From Candidatus Dadabacteria bacterium (GTDB lineage Bacteria; Desulfobacterota_D; UBA1144; Nemesobacterales; Nemesobacteraceae): DNA of 64,000 nucleotides. The DNA is taken from NCBI GenBank assembly GCA_022827275.1, contig JAJDTG010000022.1:1-64000 (forward strand), written 5' to 3'. Below are positions 35,257-45,093 of the stretch, piece by piece; the first letter of the stretch is position 1, and the number at the start of each line of letters is the position of its first letter. The notes beneath the pieces were generated by a model, which made no database searches, was not told the DNA's origin, and was given only the letters and a program-made list of their open reading frames with translations. The position numbers and the translations under genes were made by a program.

Positions 35257-36996
35257 TTATTTCTTGTAGAGGTTGGTTATCGGGAAGCGGCGGTCCTTTC
35301 CGAAGGCAAGCGACGTTATTTTGACCCCCGGGGCGCTCTGTCTTCTTTTGTATTCGTTCATGTTGACCATCTTGATTATTCTTCGCACTACGCTTTTTTT
35401 CTCCCCGAGCTCTACTATGTCATCGACCCCGAGGCCGTCTTCCACATAGGCTTTCAGTATCCTGTCGAGCGTATCGTATTCGGGAAGCGAATCTGTGTCT
35501 TTCTGGCCGGGGCGAAGCTCGGCTGAAGGGGGTTTTTCAATTACCGATTCTGGTATTATCTGTTTTCCCCGAAAGCGGTTGTAATAGTGAGAAAGCTCGT
35601 AAACCATGGCCTTGGGCACATCCTTTATCACCGCGAATCCCCCTGACATGTCCCCGTAGAGAGTCGAGTAGCCTACGGCGAGTTCGCTTTTGTTCGAGGT
35701 GGCGAGTACAAGCCACCCGAACTTGTTTGAAAGCGCCATTAGGACATTCCCCCTTATTCTCGCCTGGATGTTTTCTTCCGTGACGTCGGCGTCCATTCCG
35801 GAGAAAAGATCGGCGAACATTCCCTCATAGCATCTGAAAGCGTCTTCTATGGGAATGCTGAGAAGCTCGATTCCGAGATTGCGCGCGAGCTTCTCAGCGT
35901 CTGTAACGCTTCCCTCGGAGCTGTACATCGAAGGCATCGAGACTCCAACGACTTTTTTGGGTCCGACGGCTTCTGCGGCAATTACGGCGGTAAGCGAGGA
36001 ATCTATCCCTCCGCTTAACCCGAGCACTACTTTTTTAAAGCCGTTTTTCCTTATGTAGTCACCGGTGCCTAGCACAAGCGCGGAGAAGGCGCATTTCAGA
36101 GGATCTTCTGAGGGAGCATCATGCTTTTCGGGGATTTTCACTTTCCGCTTTGTTTTAACTGGCTTAAGCGTGAATGCTTCTAGCTGGTTTTCCTCGAAGG
36201 AGAGCTCGTACCTTGTCTTTCTTATAGTCGGAGTGTTTAGTCTTGATTTGTAAACCCTTTCGGTGTTCACGTCGCAGACCAGCAGGTCTTCCTCGAAGTT
36301 CCGGGCGGTGGCGACAACATCCCCTTTTTCATCTATGAACATGCTGTTTCCGTCAAACACGAGTTCGTCCTGACCCCCAACCACGTTGCAGTAGGCTATT
36401 ATGGTGTTGTAGTCAACCGCCCTTGTGGCCAGCATCCTCTCCCTCGCCAGGGGTTTCCCCATGTAGTAAGGAGACGCGGAGAGGTTGAATATGATCTGGG
36501 CGTTTCCCAGCAGAACCTGGCTTCTTATTGGTTCTCCGGGGTACCATATGTCTTCGCAGATCGTAACCCCGAAAGTCATTTTTCCCATGGAGTAAACGGG
36601 AAACCGTCTTTCTGACTGGAAGTAGCGGTTTTCGTCGAACACCCCGTAGTTAGGGAGGCGGAGTTTATGGTATACGTCGATTATCTCTCCTCTCTGGATT
36701 ACGGCCGCCGAGTTGAATATATCGTCCTTTTTATCGACAAACCCCACTATGACGACCATGTTGTCCGTGCAGTGTTTTTTTATTTCGTCAAGCGCCCGGA
36801 TGTTGTCGTCAATGAATTCGGTCTTAAGAAGAAGATCCTCGGGAGGGTAGCCTGTCACTGCAAGCTCGGGGAGACACAGAATATCTATATCGAGGCCTCG
36901 CGCCGCCTCGATCGCTTCTGTTATTTTCTTCGTGTTTCCGGTTATATCCCCCACGCTCGGGTTGATCTGGGAGAGCCCGGCCCGCAACTGCTTCAT
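35257..36996 (-). CDS. nadE: Glutamine-dependent NAD+ synthetase NadE
   Basis: A 579-residue two-domain enzyme making NAD+ from nicotinate adenine dinucleotide. The N-terminal nitrilase-type glutaminase domain (residues 1-265) has the Glu of LCLPELAVTGYPPEDLL, the Lys of YHKLRLPNYGVFDE, and the Cys in GVTICEDIWYPG. The C-terminal synthetase has the PP-loop GLSGGIDSSLTAVIAAEA near residue 330 and a late KPPSAELRPGQKDTDSL segment. Its start and the next gene are separated by about 90 bases. It converges with the carrier protein gene, stops only nine bases apart. Confidence 0.95.
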   Translation of the reverse strand: MKQLRAGLSQINPSVGDITGNTKKITEAIEAARGLDIDILCLPELAVTGYPPEDLLLKTEFIDDNIRALDEIKKHCTDNMVVIVGFVDKKDDIFNSAAVIQRGEIIDVYHKLRLPNYGVFDENRYFQSERRFPVYSMGKMTFGVTICEDIWYPGEPIRSQVLLGNAQIIFNLSASPYYMGKPLARERMLATRAVDYNTIIAYCNVVGGQDELVFDGNSMFIDEKGDVVATARNFEEDLLVCDVNTERVYKSRLNTPTIRKTRYELSFEENQLEAFTLKPVKTKRKVKIPEKHDAPSEDPLKCAFSALVLGTGDYIRKNGFKKVVLGLSGGIDSSLTAVIAAEAVGPKKVVGVSMPSMYSSEGSVTDAEKLARNLGIELLSIPIEDAFRCYEGMFADLFSGMDADVTEENIQARIRGNVLMALSNKFGWLVLATSNKSELAVGYSTLYGDMSGGFAVIKDVPKAMVYELSHYYNRFRGKQIIPESVIEKPPSAELRPGQKDTDSLPEYDTLDRILKAYVEDGLGVDDIVELGEKKSVVRRIIKMVNMNEYKRRQSAPGVKITSLAFGKDRRFPITNLYKK

Positions 36997-37090
36997 CTAG
37001 AAACTATACTCGTAACCGCGGGATATTTCGAGAATTCTATGGCTTGCAGGTTGCGACGCAGCAGTCCGTTATTGACGTAATGAAGGATCG

Positions 37091-38326
37091 TTAGAGGTAG
37101 CCGACAGGGATTGCGGTAACGTCTTCTGACAGCACGACGTCCTGTTCAACGAAGCAGAAAACCGCTCCGTGTCCCACTTTTTTGCCCAATTTTTCAAGCA
37201 GGTGAAAATGCTTGGAAGCCGTGGAAGATGGCGTCGCAGTTTTTTTGAACTCCACGGGATAAAGACTGTCACCCGTTTCAATCACAAGGTCGACTTCCTT
37301 TTGGTCAAGGTCGCGATAGTAATAAAAATATGGCTCGACTCCGTTGTGGTAGTAGCTTTTGAGAATCTCGGAAAACAAATATGTCTCAAGAATAGCGCCT
37401 GACATGGCTCCGGCCTCAAGAGAATCCGGCGTCGGCCACTTGGTAAGATAAGTGCACAATCCGGTGTCAAGAAAATACAGTTTCGGGGATTTCACGAGAC
37501 GCTTGGTCACGTTGCGATGATAGGGTTTTAACAGATACACAAGGCCCGATGTTTCGAGAACCGAAAGCCATGATTTGGCCGTTTTGTTGTCAATTGCCGT
37601 GTCTCTTGCCAAATCCGCGTAATTAAGCAGTTGTCCTGTTCTTGCAGCGACCGCTCCTAGGAAACTGTAAAACAGGGTTTCATCCGAAATCGACAGAATA
37701 TCTTTCACGTCTCGTCGGATATAGGTTTGAATGTAGGATTGGTAAAAAAGGTTGCGTACGGAGTCTGTTGCTTCAACGACTCTCGGAAACGTCCCTTGCC
37801 AAATCCGCTTATACGTCTCCGTTAGGGTCTTGGGGTTTTCAATTGTTCTTTTCGCGTTGTCAATCCAACCGGGTGACGGCAGAAAAGGTGTCAGGCTCTC
37901 CCAGCGCTCGTCTATTTCCGCTTGGGACAATCCTAAAAGATCGATTATTGCGACCCGGCCGGCTAGGCTTTCGGTAATGCCTTTCATTAGGTGAAATTTC
38001 TGGGAACCGGTAAGCCAGAACAATCCATTAGTTTTTTCCCTATCTACAATTATCTTGATATAGCTGAATAAATTAGGTGCGTACTGCACTTCGTCAATGA
38101 TCAGTGGAGGCTTGTGAGTTTGCACGAATAGCCCCGGATCGTTTTGGGCTAGGGTACGGGCTTCTAAATTGTCCAGAGTCACGTAATTTCTGTTTCCCTC
38201 CGCACACATTTCCAGAAGAGTCGTTTTACCTACCTGTCGCGGCCCGGTCACCAAAAGAACCGGGAAATTGTCATTAACCTCTTTTATAATACTGGCTAGT
38301 GTACGTTGATACATGATCAATCTCAT
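37091..38326 (-). CDS. AAA+ ATPase with DUF4143 domain (second copy)
   Basis: A 411-residue relative of the protein at 10349-11512. Walker A is LVTGPRQVGKTTLLE near residue 25, Walker B LIIDEVQYAPN near residue 75, then WLTGSQKFHLMKG. The C-terminal DUF4143 region has a PD-(D/E)xK-like segment (RDLDQKEVDLVIETGDSLYP...EFKK) near residue 345. Function is unknown; these genes move between genomes. ATG 38326 and ATG 38314 are both possible starts; the latter has GAG about seven bases upstream. Two operator-like palindromes and a promoter are packed into the 95 bases upstream. Confidence 0.88.
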   Translation of the reverse strand: MRLIMYQRTLASIIKEVNDNFPVLLVTGPRQVGKTTLLEMCAEGNRNYVTLDNLEARTLAQNDPGLFVQTHKPPLIIDEVQYAPNLFSYIKIIVDREKTNGLFWLTGSQKFHLMKGITESLAGRVAIIDLLGLSQAEIDERWESLTPFLPSPGWIDNAKRTIENPKTLTETYKRIWQGTFPRVVEATDSVRNLFYQSYIQTYIRRDVKDILSISDETLFYSFLGAVAARTGQLLNYADLARDTAIDNKTAKSWLSVLETSGLVYLLKPYHRNVTKRLVKSPKLYFLDTGLCTYLTKWPTPDSLEAGAMSGAILETYLFSEILKSYYHNGVEPYFYYYRDLDQKEVDLVIETGDSLYPVEFKKTATPSSTASKHFHLLEKLGKKVGHGAVFCFVEQDVVLSEDVTAIPVGYL

Positions 38327-38356
38327 TAATTATGGATTACTATTCCAATATAAACG
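38324..38356 (-). promoter_or_regulatory. Imperfect operator-like repeat overlapping start and -10 box
   Basis: On the plus strand, CATTAATTATGG and CCAATATAAACG flank a nine-base spacer; nine of twelve positions of the right arm match the perfect site at 38382-38420. The right arm contains the minus-strand -10 box TATATT and the left arm contains the ATG at 38326. Confidence 0.55.
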
Positions 38357-38375
38357 AGAAAATGGGATATGGCAA
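38347..38375 (-). promoter_or_regulatory. Promoter of second DUF4143 gene
   Basis: Read on the minus strand, TTGCCA (38370-38375) and TATATT (38347-38352) are exactly 17 bases apart. The predicted start of transcription leaves a leader of only about 15-30 bases. The promoter sits between the two palindromes. Confidence 0.6.
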
Positions 38376-38381
38376 TAAAAA

Positions 38382-38420
38382 TTTCGTTAATTATGGGTGC
38401 ATAGTCCATAATTAACGAAA
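38382..38420. promoter_or_regulatory. Perfect operator-like palindrome upstream of second DUF4143 gene
   Basis: TTTCGTTAATTATGG and CCATAATTAACGAAA are exact reverse complements (15-base arms) with a nine-base spacer. Its centre is 61 bases from that of the imperfect copy at 38324-38356. A dimeric DNA-binding protein is the likely ligand. Confidence 0.7.
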
Positions 38421-38509
38421 AAACATTCAGCTTAAAGACGACATGGGGAATTTTCTGAAGCTTTGTTTGCGGAAAAATTAATACATTATTCCTGTTGTGG
38501 CGATTCGGG

Positions 38510-39115
38510 CTATGCGACCCTGAAAGACAGGTAGACGATATTTGCGGCGAAGTGAAAGAAAACGCTTGACCATATGGTTCCGGTTCTCATGTATAGATAT
38601 CCCATCAGGAGAGAGGGAAAAAACGTAAGGGCGTTCTGCCCGCAGGCACTCCCGCCGGTAAACACGCAGATCACAAGAAGGTGCGCTGCGGCAAAAAGCA
38701 CGCTTGCCGCGATAATCGCGCCCCACCCGCCGCCGAGTGTTCTCTGAAGATATCCCCTGAAGAAGAATTCCTCGGGAAACGCGATGGCCACAAGGTGCGT
38801 GAGCACGAAAAGCGCACTCGGCTCAACGAACTTAACCGTCCTTCCCAAGTAGGTTGAGAAGAGATAGAGGCAGGCGAGGTACAAAAAAAGCACCGCAACA
38901 GAAATTCCCGCTCCCCGGAGCAGCCCCCGCGGATCAAACCTCAAGACATTTACCGAAGCGTGGTCAAGCAGAAATGGAACCCAGAGCATGAGTCCCGCTG
39001 AGAGCAAAAGGGCATGCTCGCGGTCAATCACGGTTCTTGAGATGATTATTGCCGCTATAACCGCCCCGTAGGAGGCAAGCGGTATCGCAAGGTTTTTCGA
39101 GGGAAGTCGTTTCAC
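38510..39115 (-). CDS. CPBP-family intramembrane glutamic endopeptidase
   Basis: A 201-residue polytopic membrane protein with the EExxxR motif in FPEEFFFRGYLQRTL near residue 115, followed by two His-containing helices (VLFAAAHLLVI and FFHFAANIVYL). These are the catalytic motifs of CPBP/Abi proteases (the CAAX-processing enzyme superfamily). Bacterial members cut membrane-bound peptides or protein tails; the substrate here is unknown. The gene is divergent from birA across 76 bases. Confidence 0.88.
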   Translation of the reverse strand: MKRLPSKNLAIPLASYGAVIAAIIISRTVIDREHALLLSAGLMLWVPFLLDHASVNVLRFDPRGLLRGAGISVAVLFLYLACLYLFSTYLGRTVKFVEPSALFVLTHLVAIAFPEEFFFRGYLQRTLGGGWGAIIAASVLFAAAHLLVICVFTGGSACGQNALTFFPSLLMGYLYMRTGTIWSSVFFHFAANIVYLSFRVA

Positions 39116-39191
39116 GGAACCGGGTTTTTTCTCTTGAATCAGGGTTCCGACTATAATACTTGAATATCAAGCAAAAGGGGGCTTCGTTTTC

Positions 39192-39977
39192 ATGGAGATC
39201 TCAGAAATAAAAAAACATCTCAGCGCGGAGATAGTAGGAGAAAAACTTTTTATCTACGACGAGGTGGGTTCTACAAACGATGTCCTCCGTGAACTCATAG
39301 GCGACGGTCTGGCCGCAGACGGGGCGGTTGTGGTTTCTGACTCGCAGACCATGGGCAGGGGGCGGCTGGGACGAAAGTGGTTGTCTCCCGGGGGCATGAA
39401 TCTTTATCTCTCCGCATTGTTTTGCCCGGAGATCTCCCCGAGGAGATCTTCCGTCTTTACCTTTCTTGCGTCCTGCGCCCTTGTCGAGGTTTTCTCGGGT
39501 TATGGGGTGGAAGCTGCGATAAAGTGGCCGAACGATATTCTTGTCGGCGGGAAGAAAATCTCGGGGGTGCTCACGGAACTCGGCACCTCGGACGGCGCTG
39601 TCGATTACCTCCTGATCGGCGTTGGGGTAAATCTCAATTTGCCTGCGGAATTCATACGCTGTGAAATGGAGGATATTTCAGAGAAAACCACTTCTCTTTC
39701 TGTGCTGCTCGGAGGGGAAGTCAGCAGGGAGAGGTTCTGCGCGGAGCTTATTAACGCCCTTGACCGGTTCTATGGGGAGTTCCGCCGCCGCGGGACAGGG
39801 GCAATTGTGGATATGTGGATCGAGGTGTGGGGATTTCTGGGAAAGGAGATATCAGTAGATGTATCGGGGGATGTTGTAAGCGGAGTCGTGGAGCGCGTCG
39901 ATGCAAACGGATTTCTTTATCTGAGAACGGATGAGGGCGAGCTTCGCAAGATAATTACGGGAGATACGGTCTTTTAG
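39192..39977 (+). CDS. birA: Biotin-[acetyl-CoA-carboxylase] ligase, monofunctional
   Basis: A 261-residue biotin-protein ligase that attaches biotin to the carboxylase carrier domain. Motifs are YDEVGSTNDVLREL near residue 19, the biotinyl-AMP loop GRGRLGRKW near 56, and KWPNDILVGGKKISGVLTE near 113, with the C-terminal SH3-like cap. The N-terminal DNA-binding domain of E. coli BirA is missing, so it is an enzyme only. TATAAT at 39152-39157 may be its -10 box but the -35 is poor. Its stop codon overlaps the stop of the convergent gene at 39974. Confidence 0.92.
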   Translation: MEISEIKKHLSAEIVGEKLFIYDEVGSTNDVLRELIGDGLAADGAVVVSDSQTMGRGRLGRKWLSPGGMNLYLSALFCPEISPRRSSVFTFLASCALVEVFSGYGVEAAIKWPNDILVGGKKISGVLTELGTSDGAVDYLLIGVGVNLNLPAEFIRCEMEDISEKTTSLSVLLGGEVSRERFCAELINALDRFYGEFRRRGTGAIVDMWIEVWGFLGKEISVDVSGDVVSGVVERVDANGFLYLRTDEGELRKIITGDTVF

Positions 39978-40315
39978 AGAACCCCGATTATTTCGTGGCG
40001 AAGCCTGCGCATCAGGTCCATCCACTCGTTTATAGTTTCCTCGGTCTCGTCGCTCACGTCTTTTTTTATGACTATTCCGTAAACCCTGGGTTCTACGGCG
40101 CACTTTCCGTATCTTTCCGCGACCATGGAGCCGAATCTGTAGAGTATCTCGAGGGCTTTTCTGCTCTTTCCCTCGAATCTGCTCACAAGGACCATTTCGG
40201 AGGAAAAACCCTCGAATATCCTGTTCCACAGGGTTGCGCTTGACTCCATGTGGAAAGAGAGGATTATGCTTTCCGGGTCTTTTTCCCTCTTGGTTTTTTC
40301 AGTATTGGCAGTCAT
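39974..40315 (-). CDS. Small conserved-looking protein of unknown function
   Basis: A 113-residue soluble protein: a polar N-terminus, then a mixed alpha/beta body ([34 protein letters not shown]), ending in a helix ([18 protein letters not shown]-like). I do not recognise the family. The ATG at 40315 directly follows GGGAG with almost no spacing, so an earlier or later start is possible. It sits between birA and gltB, converging on birA with overlapping stop codons. Confidence 0.55.
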   Translation of the reverse strand: MTANTEKTKREKDPESIILSFHMESSATLWNRIFEGFSSEMVLVSRFEGKSRKALEILYRFGSMVAERYGKCAVEPRVYGIVIKKDVSDETEETINEWMDLMRRLRHEIIGVL

Positions 40316-40462
40316 CTCCCTTTGTTTATTATAACCATGGGCGCAGCGTGTGCGGAGTTCCTGATTTATGTTATAATTACGGGAAGGCGTCTGAAGAGGT
40401 TGCTTACGCCGCATCAGTTCTCGCGTTGTTTTTTCATAAAAACACAACAGGCGGACAGTTAT

Positions 40463-43400
40463 ATGAATTTGAAGAAACTTCCCGAAAAAAGGGGGCTTTA
40501 CGATCCTGCGCTTGAGCACGATTCCTGCGGAATAGGATTCGTCGTTAACGTTAAGGGAGTGAAGTCAAACACCATAATACGTCAGGCCATAACCGTGCTC
40601 AAAAATCTCGAGCACCGCGGAGCCTGCGGGTGCGAGCCGAACACGGGAGACGGAGCCGGAATACTGTTCCAAAAACCCCACGCGTTCTTTGTCGATGCCT
40701 TGGGGGCCGAGGGAATCACCCTGCCGGCGGAGGAAGATTACGGAGTCGGAATGATATTCCTCTCTCCGGATCCGTCCGTTGAGAAGAAAACGAAAAAGAG
40801 AATTGAGGATATAGTCACCGAGGAGGGCCAGACCGTTTTAGGCTGGCGGGTCGTTCCGACCGACAATTCCTCTCTGGGCGCGACCGCTCTTGGGTGCGAG
40901 CCCGGAATAAGGCAGATATTCATCGGCCGGGGAGACGGCACCCCTGCCGGGGACGATTTTGAGAGAAGACTCTACATAATAAGAAAACGCGCGGAGAACG
41001 AAATAAAGGCTGCGGGGCGCGACGAGCATTTCTACGTGACCAGCCTTTCATCGAGGACGATAGTTTACAAGGGAATGCTTGTCACCTGGCAGCTTGAGCC
41101 CTATTTCCCGGACCTTGCTTCCGATCTCATGGAAAGTGCGATAGCCCTTGTGCACTCGCGTTTCAGCACAAACACCTTTCCGAGCTGGGACAGGGCCCAC
41201 CCCTACAGATACGTGATACACAACGGCGAGATAAACACGCTTCGGGGCAACATAAACTGGATGCACTCAAGGCAGGCCGTCTTGGAATCCGAGTTCTACG
41301 GCGATGACATAGAAAAAATCTTCCCGGTGATAGCTCCCGAGGGAAGCGACTCCGCTTCCTTTGATAACGCAATGGAGTTTCTGTGCCTCTCGGGCTACTC
41401 GATAGAGCACGCCGCGATGATGATGATTCCCGAACCGTGGTCAAAGCACGAGAGCATGTCCGAGGAGAAAAAGGATTTCTACAGGTTCCACAGCTGCCTT
41501 ATGGAACCTTGGGACGGTCCCGCTTCCATAGCTTTTACAGACGGCGAGAAAGTGGGAGCGGTGCTTGACAGAAACGGACTTCGTCCCACGAGATACTACG
41601 TCACAAAGGACGACACCGTGGTGCTGGGCTCAGAAGTGGGAGTCCTTGACATACCGCCCGAGAGGGTGAGCTACAAGGGTCGCCTGCTCCCGGGAAGGAT
41701 GCTCCTCATAGACACGCGCGAAGGCCGCATCGTTGGTGACATGGAACTCAAGAAAAGACTTTCAACGGAAAAACCCTACGGAAAATGGCTCGGGGAGAAC
41801 ATGGAGAGTTTCTCCGGAATTATGGAGGGAGAGTCCGCCGAGACTCCGCCCGAGTATGACCCCGAGAAGCTTCTTGCGAGACAGAGGGTATTCGGCTACA
41901 CCTTTGAGGATCTGCGCATTCTCCTTGGTCCAATGTCGAAAAATGCGGTTGAGCCCGTAGGAGCCATGGGGGTTGATACCCCGCTTGCGGCGCTCTCTGA
42001 TGAATCGAAGCTTCTTTACAACTATTTCAAGCAAATGTTCGCCCAGGTCACAAATCCCGCTATCGACGCCATACGTGAGGAACTCATAACCGGGACCATG
42101 GTCACGCTGGGGATGACGGCCAACATACTGCGCCCCGAAGCGAAAAGCTGCGAGAAGCTGGAGCTTGAGACCCCGTTTCTCACGAACCCGGAAATCGAGA
42201 AGCTGAAAACCATTCGCGAGGGGAGATTCCGCTGTGAAGTGATCCCCACCCTCTTTGATCCCGGAAAGGGAACTGAGGGGGTCGAGGAAGCGCTCTCCGG
42301 GATATTCGACCGCGCCGATGAATTCATAGAAGAGGGTGCCAACATCCTGGTCCTCTCGGACAGGGGCTTTGACGCCGAGAACGCCCCCATTCCCGCCTTG
42401 CTCGCGGTCTCGGGGCTTCACCACCACCTGATAAGAAACGGAAACAGGATGCGCGCGGCGCTCGTTGTAGAGTCGGGCGAACCTAGGGAGACCCATCACA
42501 TGGCGCTTCTTATAGGCTATGGCGCAAGTGCCATAGCTCCCTACATGGCTTATGAAACCATAAACGGCATGATCCACCAGAACATGCTTGTGGGCATATC
42601 TTACGAGGAAGCGGTCTCGGGGTACGTGAAAAGTCTTGTTAAGGGCATAGTGAAGATAATGTCCAAAATAGGCATCTCCACGGTACAGAGTTACCACGGG
42701 GCCCAGATATTCGAGGCCCTCGGGCTAAACACCGAGTTTATTGACAGGTACTTCACCTGGACGGCTTCCCGTATACAGGGAGTGGGAATCGACGTTATAG
42801 CGGAGGAGTCGATAAAGCGCCACTCCAAGGCTTACGCCGAAAGGGACGTTGAGACTGCGACGCTTGAGACCGGAGGGGTTTACAGGTGGAGGCCCGACGG
42901 GGAGCGTCACATGTACCACCCGCGCACTGTGCACAAGCTCCAGGAAGCCTGCCAGACGGGGAGCTACGAAAGATTCAAGGAATACACAAAGCTTGCAAAC
43001 AACGAGGAAAAGGAGCATTTTACGCTCCGCGGCCTGATGGAGCTTAAATACTCGGACAATCCCGTGCCGCTTGAAGAGGTGGAGTCGGTCGAGAGCATAT
43101 GCAGAAGGTTCAAGACAGGGGCCATGTCCTACGGGGCGATAAGTAAGGAGGCCCACGAGAGCCTCGCGATCGCGATGAACCGCATAGGGGCCAAAAGCAA
43201 CACGGGCGAAGGTGGGGAAGATACAGACAGGTTCACCGCCGATCCGAACGGGGATCTCAGAAGAAGCTCCATAAAGCAGGTTGCTTCTGGCCGTTTCGGG
43301 GTCACGAGTGAATACCTGGTGAACTCTGACGAGATACAGATAAAGATAGCCCAGGGGGCAAAGCCGGGAGAAGGGGGACAGCTTCCGGGAAGAAAGGTCT

Positions 43401-45061
43401 ACCCGTGGATAGCCAAGGTGAGGCTCTCGACTCCGGGAGTGGGCCTGATATCGCCGCCCCCGCACCACGACATCTATTCGATTGAAGACCTTGCGCAGCT
43501 CATCTACGATCTTAAAAACGCGAACAAGCATGCGAGGATAAACGTCAAGCTGGTTTCCGAGGTCGGTGTCGGGACCATAGCCGCCGGCGTGGCGAAAGGT
43601 CATGCGGACGTGATACTCATAAGCGGAACCTCGGGGGGAACGGGAGCATCTCCGCAAAGCAGCATACAGCACGCAGGGCTTCCCTGGGAACTTGGGATAG
43701 CCGAGACGCACCAGACGCTTCTCCTTAACAATCTTAGAAGCAGGGTGGTTCTCGAGACGGACGGTCAGATGAAAACTGGTAGGGATGTTGCCATCGCGGC
43801 CCTTCTGGGCGCCGAGGAGTACGGCTTTTCCACGGCTCCGCTCATAGTGCTTGGATGCATAATGATGAGGGTCTGCCACCTCGACACCTGTCCCGTCGGA
43901 GTCGCCACGCAGAATCCCGAACTTCGAAAGAAATACACTGGAGATCCGGCGCACGTGGTTGATTTCATGCGGTTTGTTGCTACTGAGTTCCGCGAGATAA
44001 TGGCGAAGATGGGTTTCCGGACAGTAGACGAGATGATAGGCAGAACGGATCGCCTCGAGATGAGAAAATCGCTTGATCACTGGAAGGCCAAAGGCATAGA
44101 TATAAGCAGCATCCTCTTCCGCCCCGAAGTTCCCGGGGACTGGGGAACCTACTGCCAGATCGAACAGGACCACGGCATACAGGACTCCCTTGATGAAACC
44201 GTCCTGATGGATATATGCCGCCCGGCGATTGAGAGAGGAGAGCGTGTCCGCGCCGACGTTCCGATAAAGAACGTTAACAGGACCGTGGGAACCATAGTCG
44301 GAAGCGAGCTTACGAGAAGATACGGCCTTGACGGGCTTGAGGAGGATACGGTAAGGCTTCATTTCTCGGGTTCCGCGGGCCAGAGCTTCGGAGCCTTCGT
44401 TCCAAAGAGCATGACCCTTATTCTCGAGGGTGACTCGAACGACTATACGGGGAAAGGAATCTCCGGAGGGAAAATGATCATTTATCCGCCGAAGGAGTCC
44501 ACCTTCGTTGCGGAGGAGAATATAATAATCGGGAATGTAGCGTTCTATGGGGCCACTGGAGGGGAAGCCTACGTGAGAGGGATTGCCGGGGAGAGGTTCT
44601 GCGTGAGAAACAGCGGGGTCCGTGCCGTGGTGGAATCTGTCGGGGATCACTGCTGCGAATATATGACCGGGGGCCGCGTCGTGGTACTGGGTCCGACCGG
44701 GAGGAATTTCGCGGCCGGAATGTCAGGGGGCATAGCGTATGTTTACGATCCCGAGGGGGATTTCGAGGGAAGGTGCAATACCGACTCCGTGTTCCTTGAA
44801 TTCGTGGAGGATGACGACGAAGCGGAACTCCTTGGAATGATAAAAAACCACCTTGAGTACACCGGAAGCGAGGTAGCGCAGCGGATATTGGAGAACTGGT
44901 CCGGGAATCTTCCCAGATTCGTTAAGGTGATACCGAAAGACTACAAGAGAATGCTCGAACACATAAACCGCGCGCAACAGAGCGGTCTTTCGGGTGACGA
45001 GGCCCTTATGGCTGCCTTTGAGGAAAACAAGCGAGATCTCGCGCGCGTAAGCGGAAACTGA
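40463..45061 (+). CDS. gltB: Glutamate synthase large subunit GltB
   Basis: A 1532-residue enzyme of ammonia assimilation. A 21-residue propeptide precedes the N-terminal nucleophile C22 in EHDSCGIGF of the glutaminase domain (to about residue 420). A central domain follows, then the FMN/synthase domain with [10 protein letters not shown] near 920 and [11 protein letters not shown] near 1060. The [3Fe-4S] cysteines are in [16 protein letters not shown] near 1135, and a C-terminal GXGXG beta-helix ends the protein. ATG 40463 is chosen because it gives the right propeptide; the open frame upstream to 40250 is unlikely. gltD follows after 32 bases. Confidence 0.96.
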   Translation: MNLKKLPEKRGLYDPALEHDSCGIGFVVNVKGVKSNTIIRQAITVLKNLEHRGACGCEPNTGDGAGILFQKPHAFFVDALGAEGITLPAEEDYGVGMIFLSPDPSVEKKTKKRIEDIVTEEGQTVLGWRVVPTDNSSLGATALGCEPGIRQIFIGRGDGTPAGDDFERRLYIIRKRAENEIKAAGRDEHFYVTSLSSRTIVYKGMLVTWQLEPYFPDLASDLMESAIALVHSRFSTNTFPSWDRAHPYRYVIHNGEINTLRGNINWMHSRQAVLESEFYGDDIEKIFPVIAPEGSDSASFDNAMEFLCLSGYSIEHAAMMMIPEPWSKHESMSEEKKDFYRFHSCLMEPWDGPASIAFTDGEKVGAVLDRNGLRPTRYYVTKDDTVVLGSEVGVLDIPPERVSYKGRLLPGRMLLIDTREGRIVGDMELKKRLSTEKPYGKWLGENMESFSGIMEGESAETPPEYDPEKLLARQRVFGYTFEDLRILLGPMSKNAVEPVGAMGVDTPLAALSDESKLLYNYFKQMFAQVTNPAIDAIREELITGTMVTLGMTANILRPEAKSCEKLELETPFLTNPEIEKLKTIREGRFRCEVIPTLFDPGKGTEGVEEALSGIFDRADEFIEEGANILVLSDRGFDAENAPIPALLAVSGLHHHLIRNGNRMRAALVVESGEPRETHHMALLIGYGASAIAPYMAYETINGMIHQNMLVGISYEEAVSGYVKSLVKGIVKIMSKIGISTVQSYHGAQIFEALGLNTEFIDRYFTWTASRIQGVGIDVIAEESIKRHSKAYAERDVETATLETGGVYRWRPDGERHMYHPRTVHKLQEACQTGSYERFKEYTKLANNEEKEHFTLRGLMELKYSDNPVPLEEVESVESICRRFKTGAMSYGAISKEAHESLAIAMNRIGAKSNTGEGGEDTDRFTADPNGDLRRSSIKQVASGRFGVTSEYLVNSDEIQIKIAQGAKPGEGGQLPGRKVYPWIAKVRLSTPGVGLISPPPHHDIYSIEDLAQLIYDLKNANKHARINVKLVSEVGVGTIAAGVAKGHADVILISGTSGGTGASPQSSIQHAGLPWELGIAETHQTLLLNNLRSRVVLETDGQMKTGRDVAIAALLGAEEYGFSTAPLIVLGCIMMRVCHLDTCPVGVATQNPELRKKYTGDPAHVVDFMRFVATEFREIMAKMGFRTVDEMIGRTDRLEMRKSLDHWKAKGIDISSILFRPEVPGDWGTYCQIEQDHGIQDSLDETVLMDICRPAIERGERVRADVPIKNVNRTVGTIVGSELTRRYGLDGLEEDTVRLHFSGSAGQSFGAFVPKSMTLILEGDSNDYTGKGISGGKMIIYPPKESTFVAEENIIIGNVAFYGATGGEAYVRGIAGERFCVRNSGVRAVVESVGDHCCEYMTGGRVVVLGPTGRNFAAGMSGGIAYVYDPEGDFEGRCNTDSVFLEFVEDDDEAELLGMIKNHLEYTGSEVAQRILENWSGNLPRFVKVIPKDYKRMLEHINRAQQSGLSGDEALMAAFEENKRDLARVSGN

Positions 45062-45093
45062 CACGGAAGCTCTGACGGAGGAGAAGTTTTTCA

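Noticed and set aside
39129-39157. TATAAT before birA as a full promoter
   Set aside because: The -10 box is perfect but no acceptable -35 is found at 16-18 bases; not listed as a feature.
40250-40462. N-terminal extension of GltB by 71 residues
   Set aside because: The glutaminase nucleophile Cys needs a short propeptide; ATG 40463 gives 21 residues, and the extension is not family-like.
42725-44650. A 641-residue open frame on the minus strand opposite gltB
   Set aside because: It is a shadow of the strongly coding, GC-rich gltB frame; no protein family character and no start signals.
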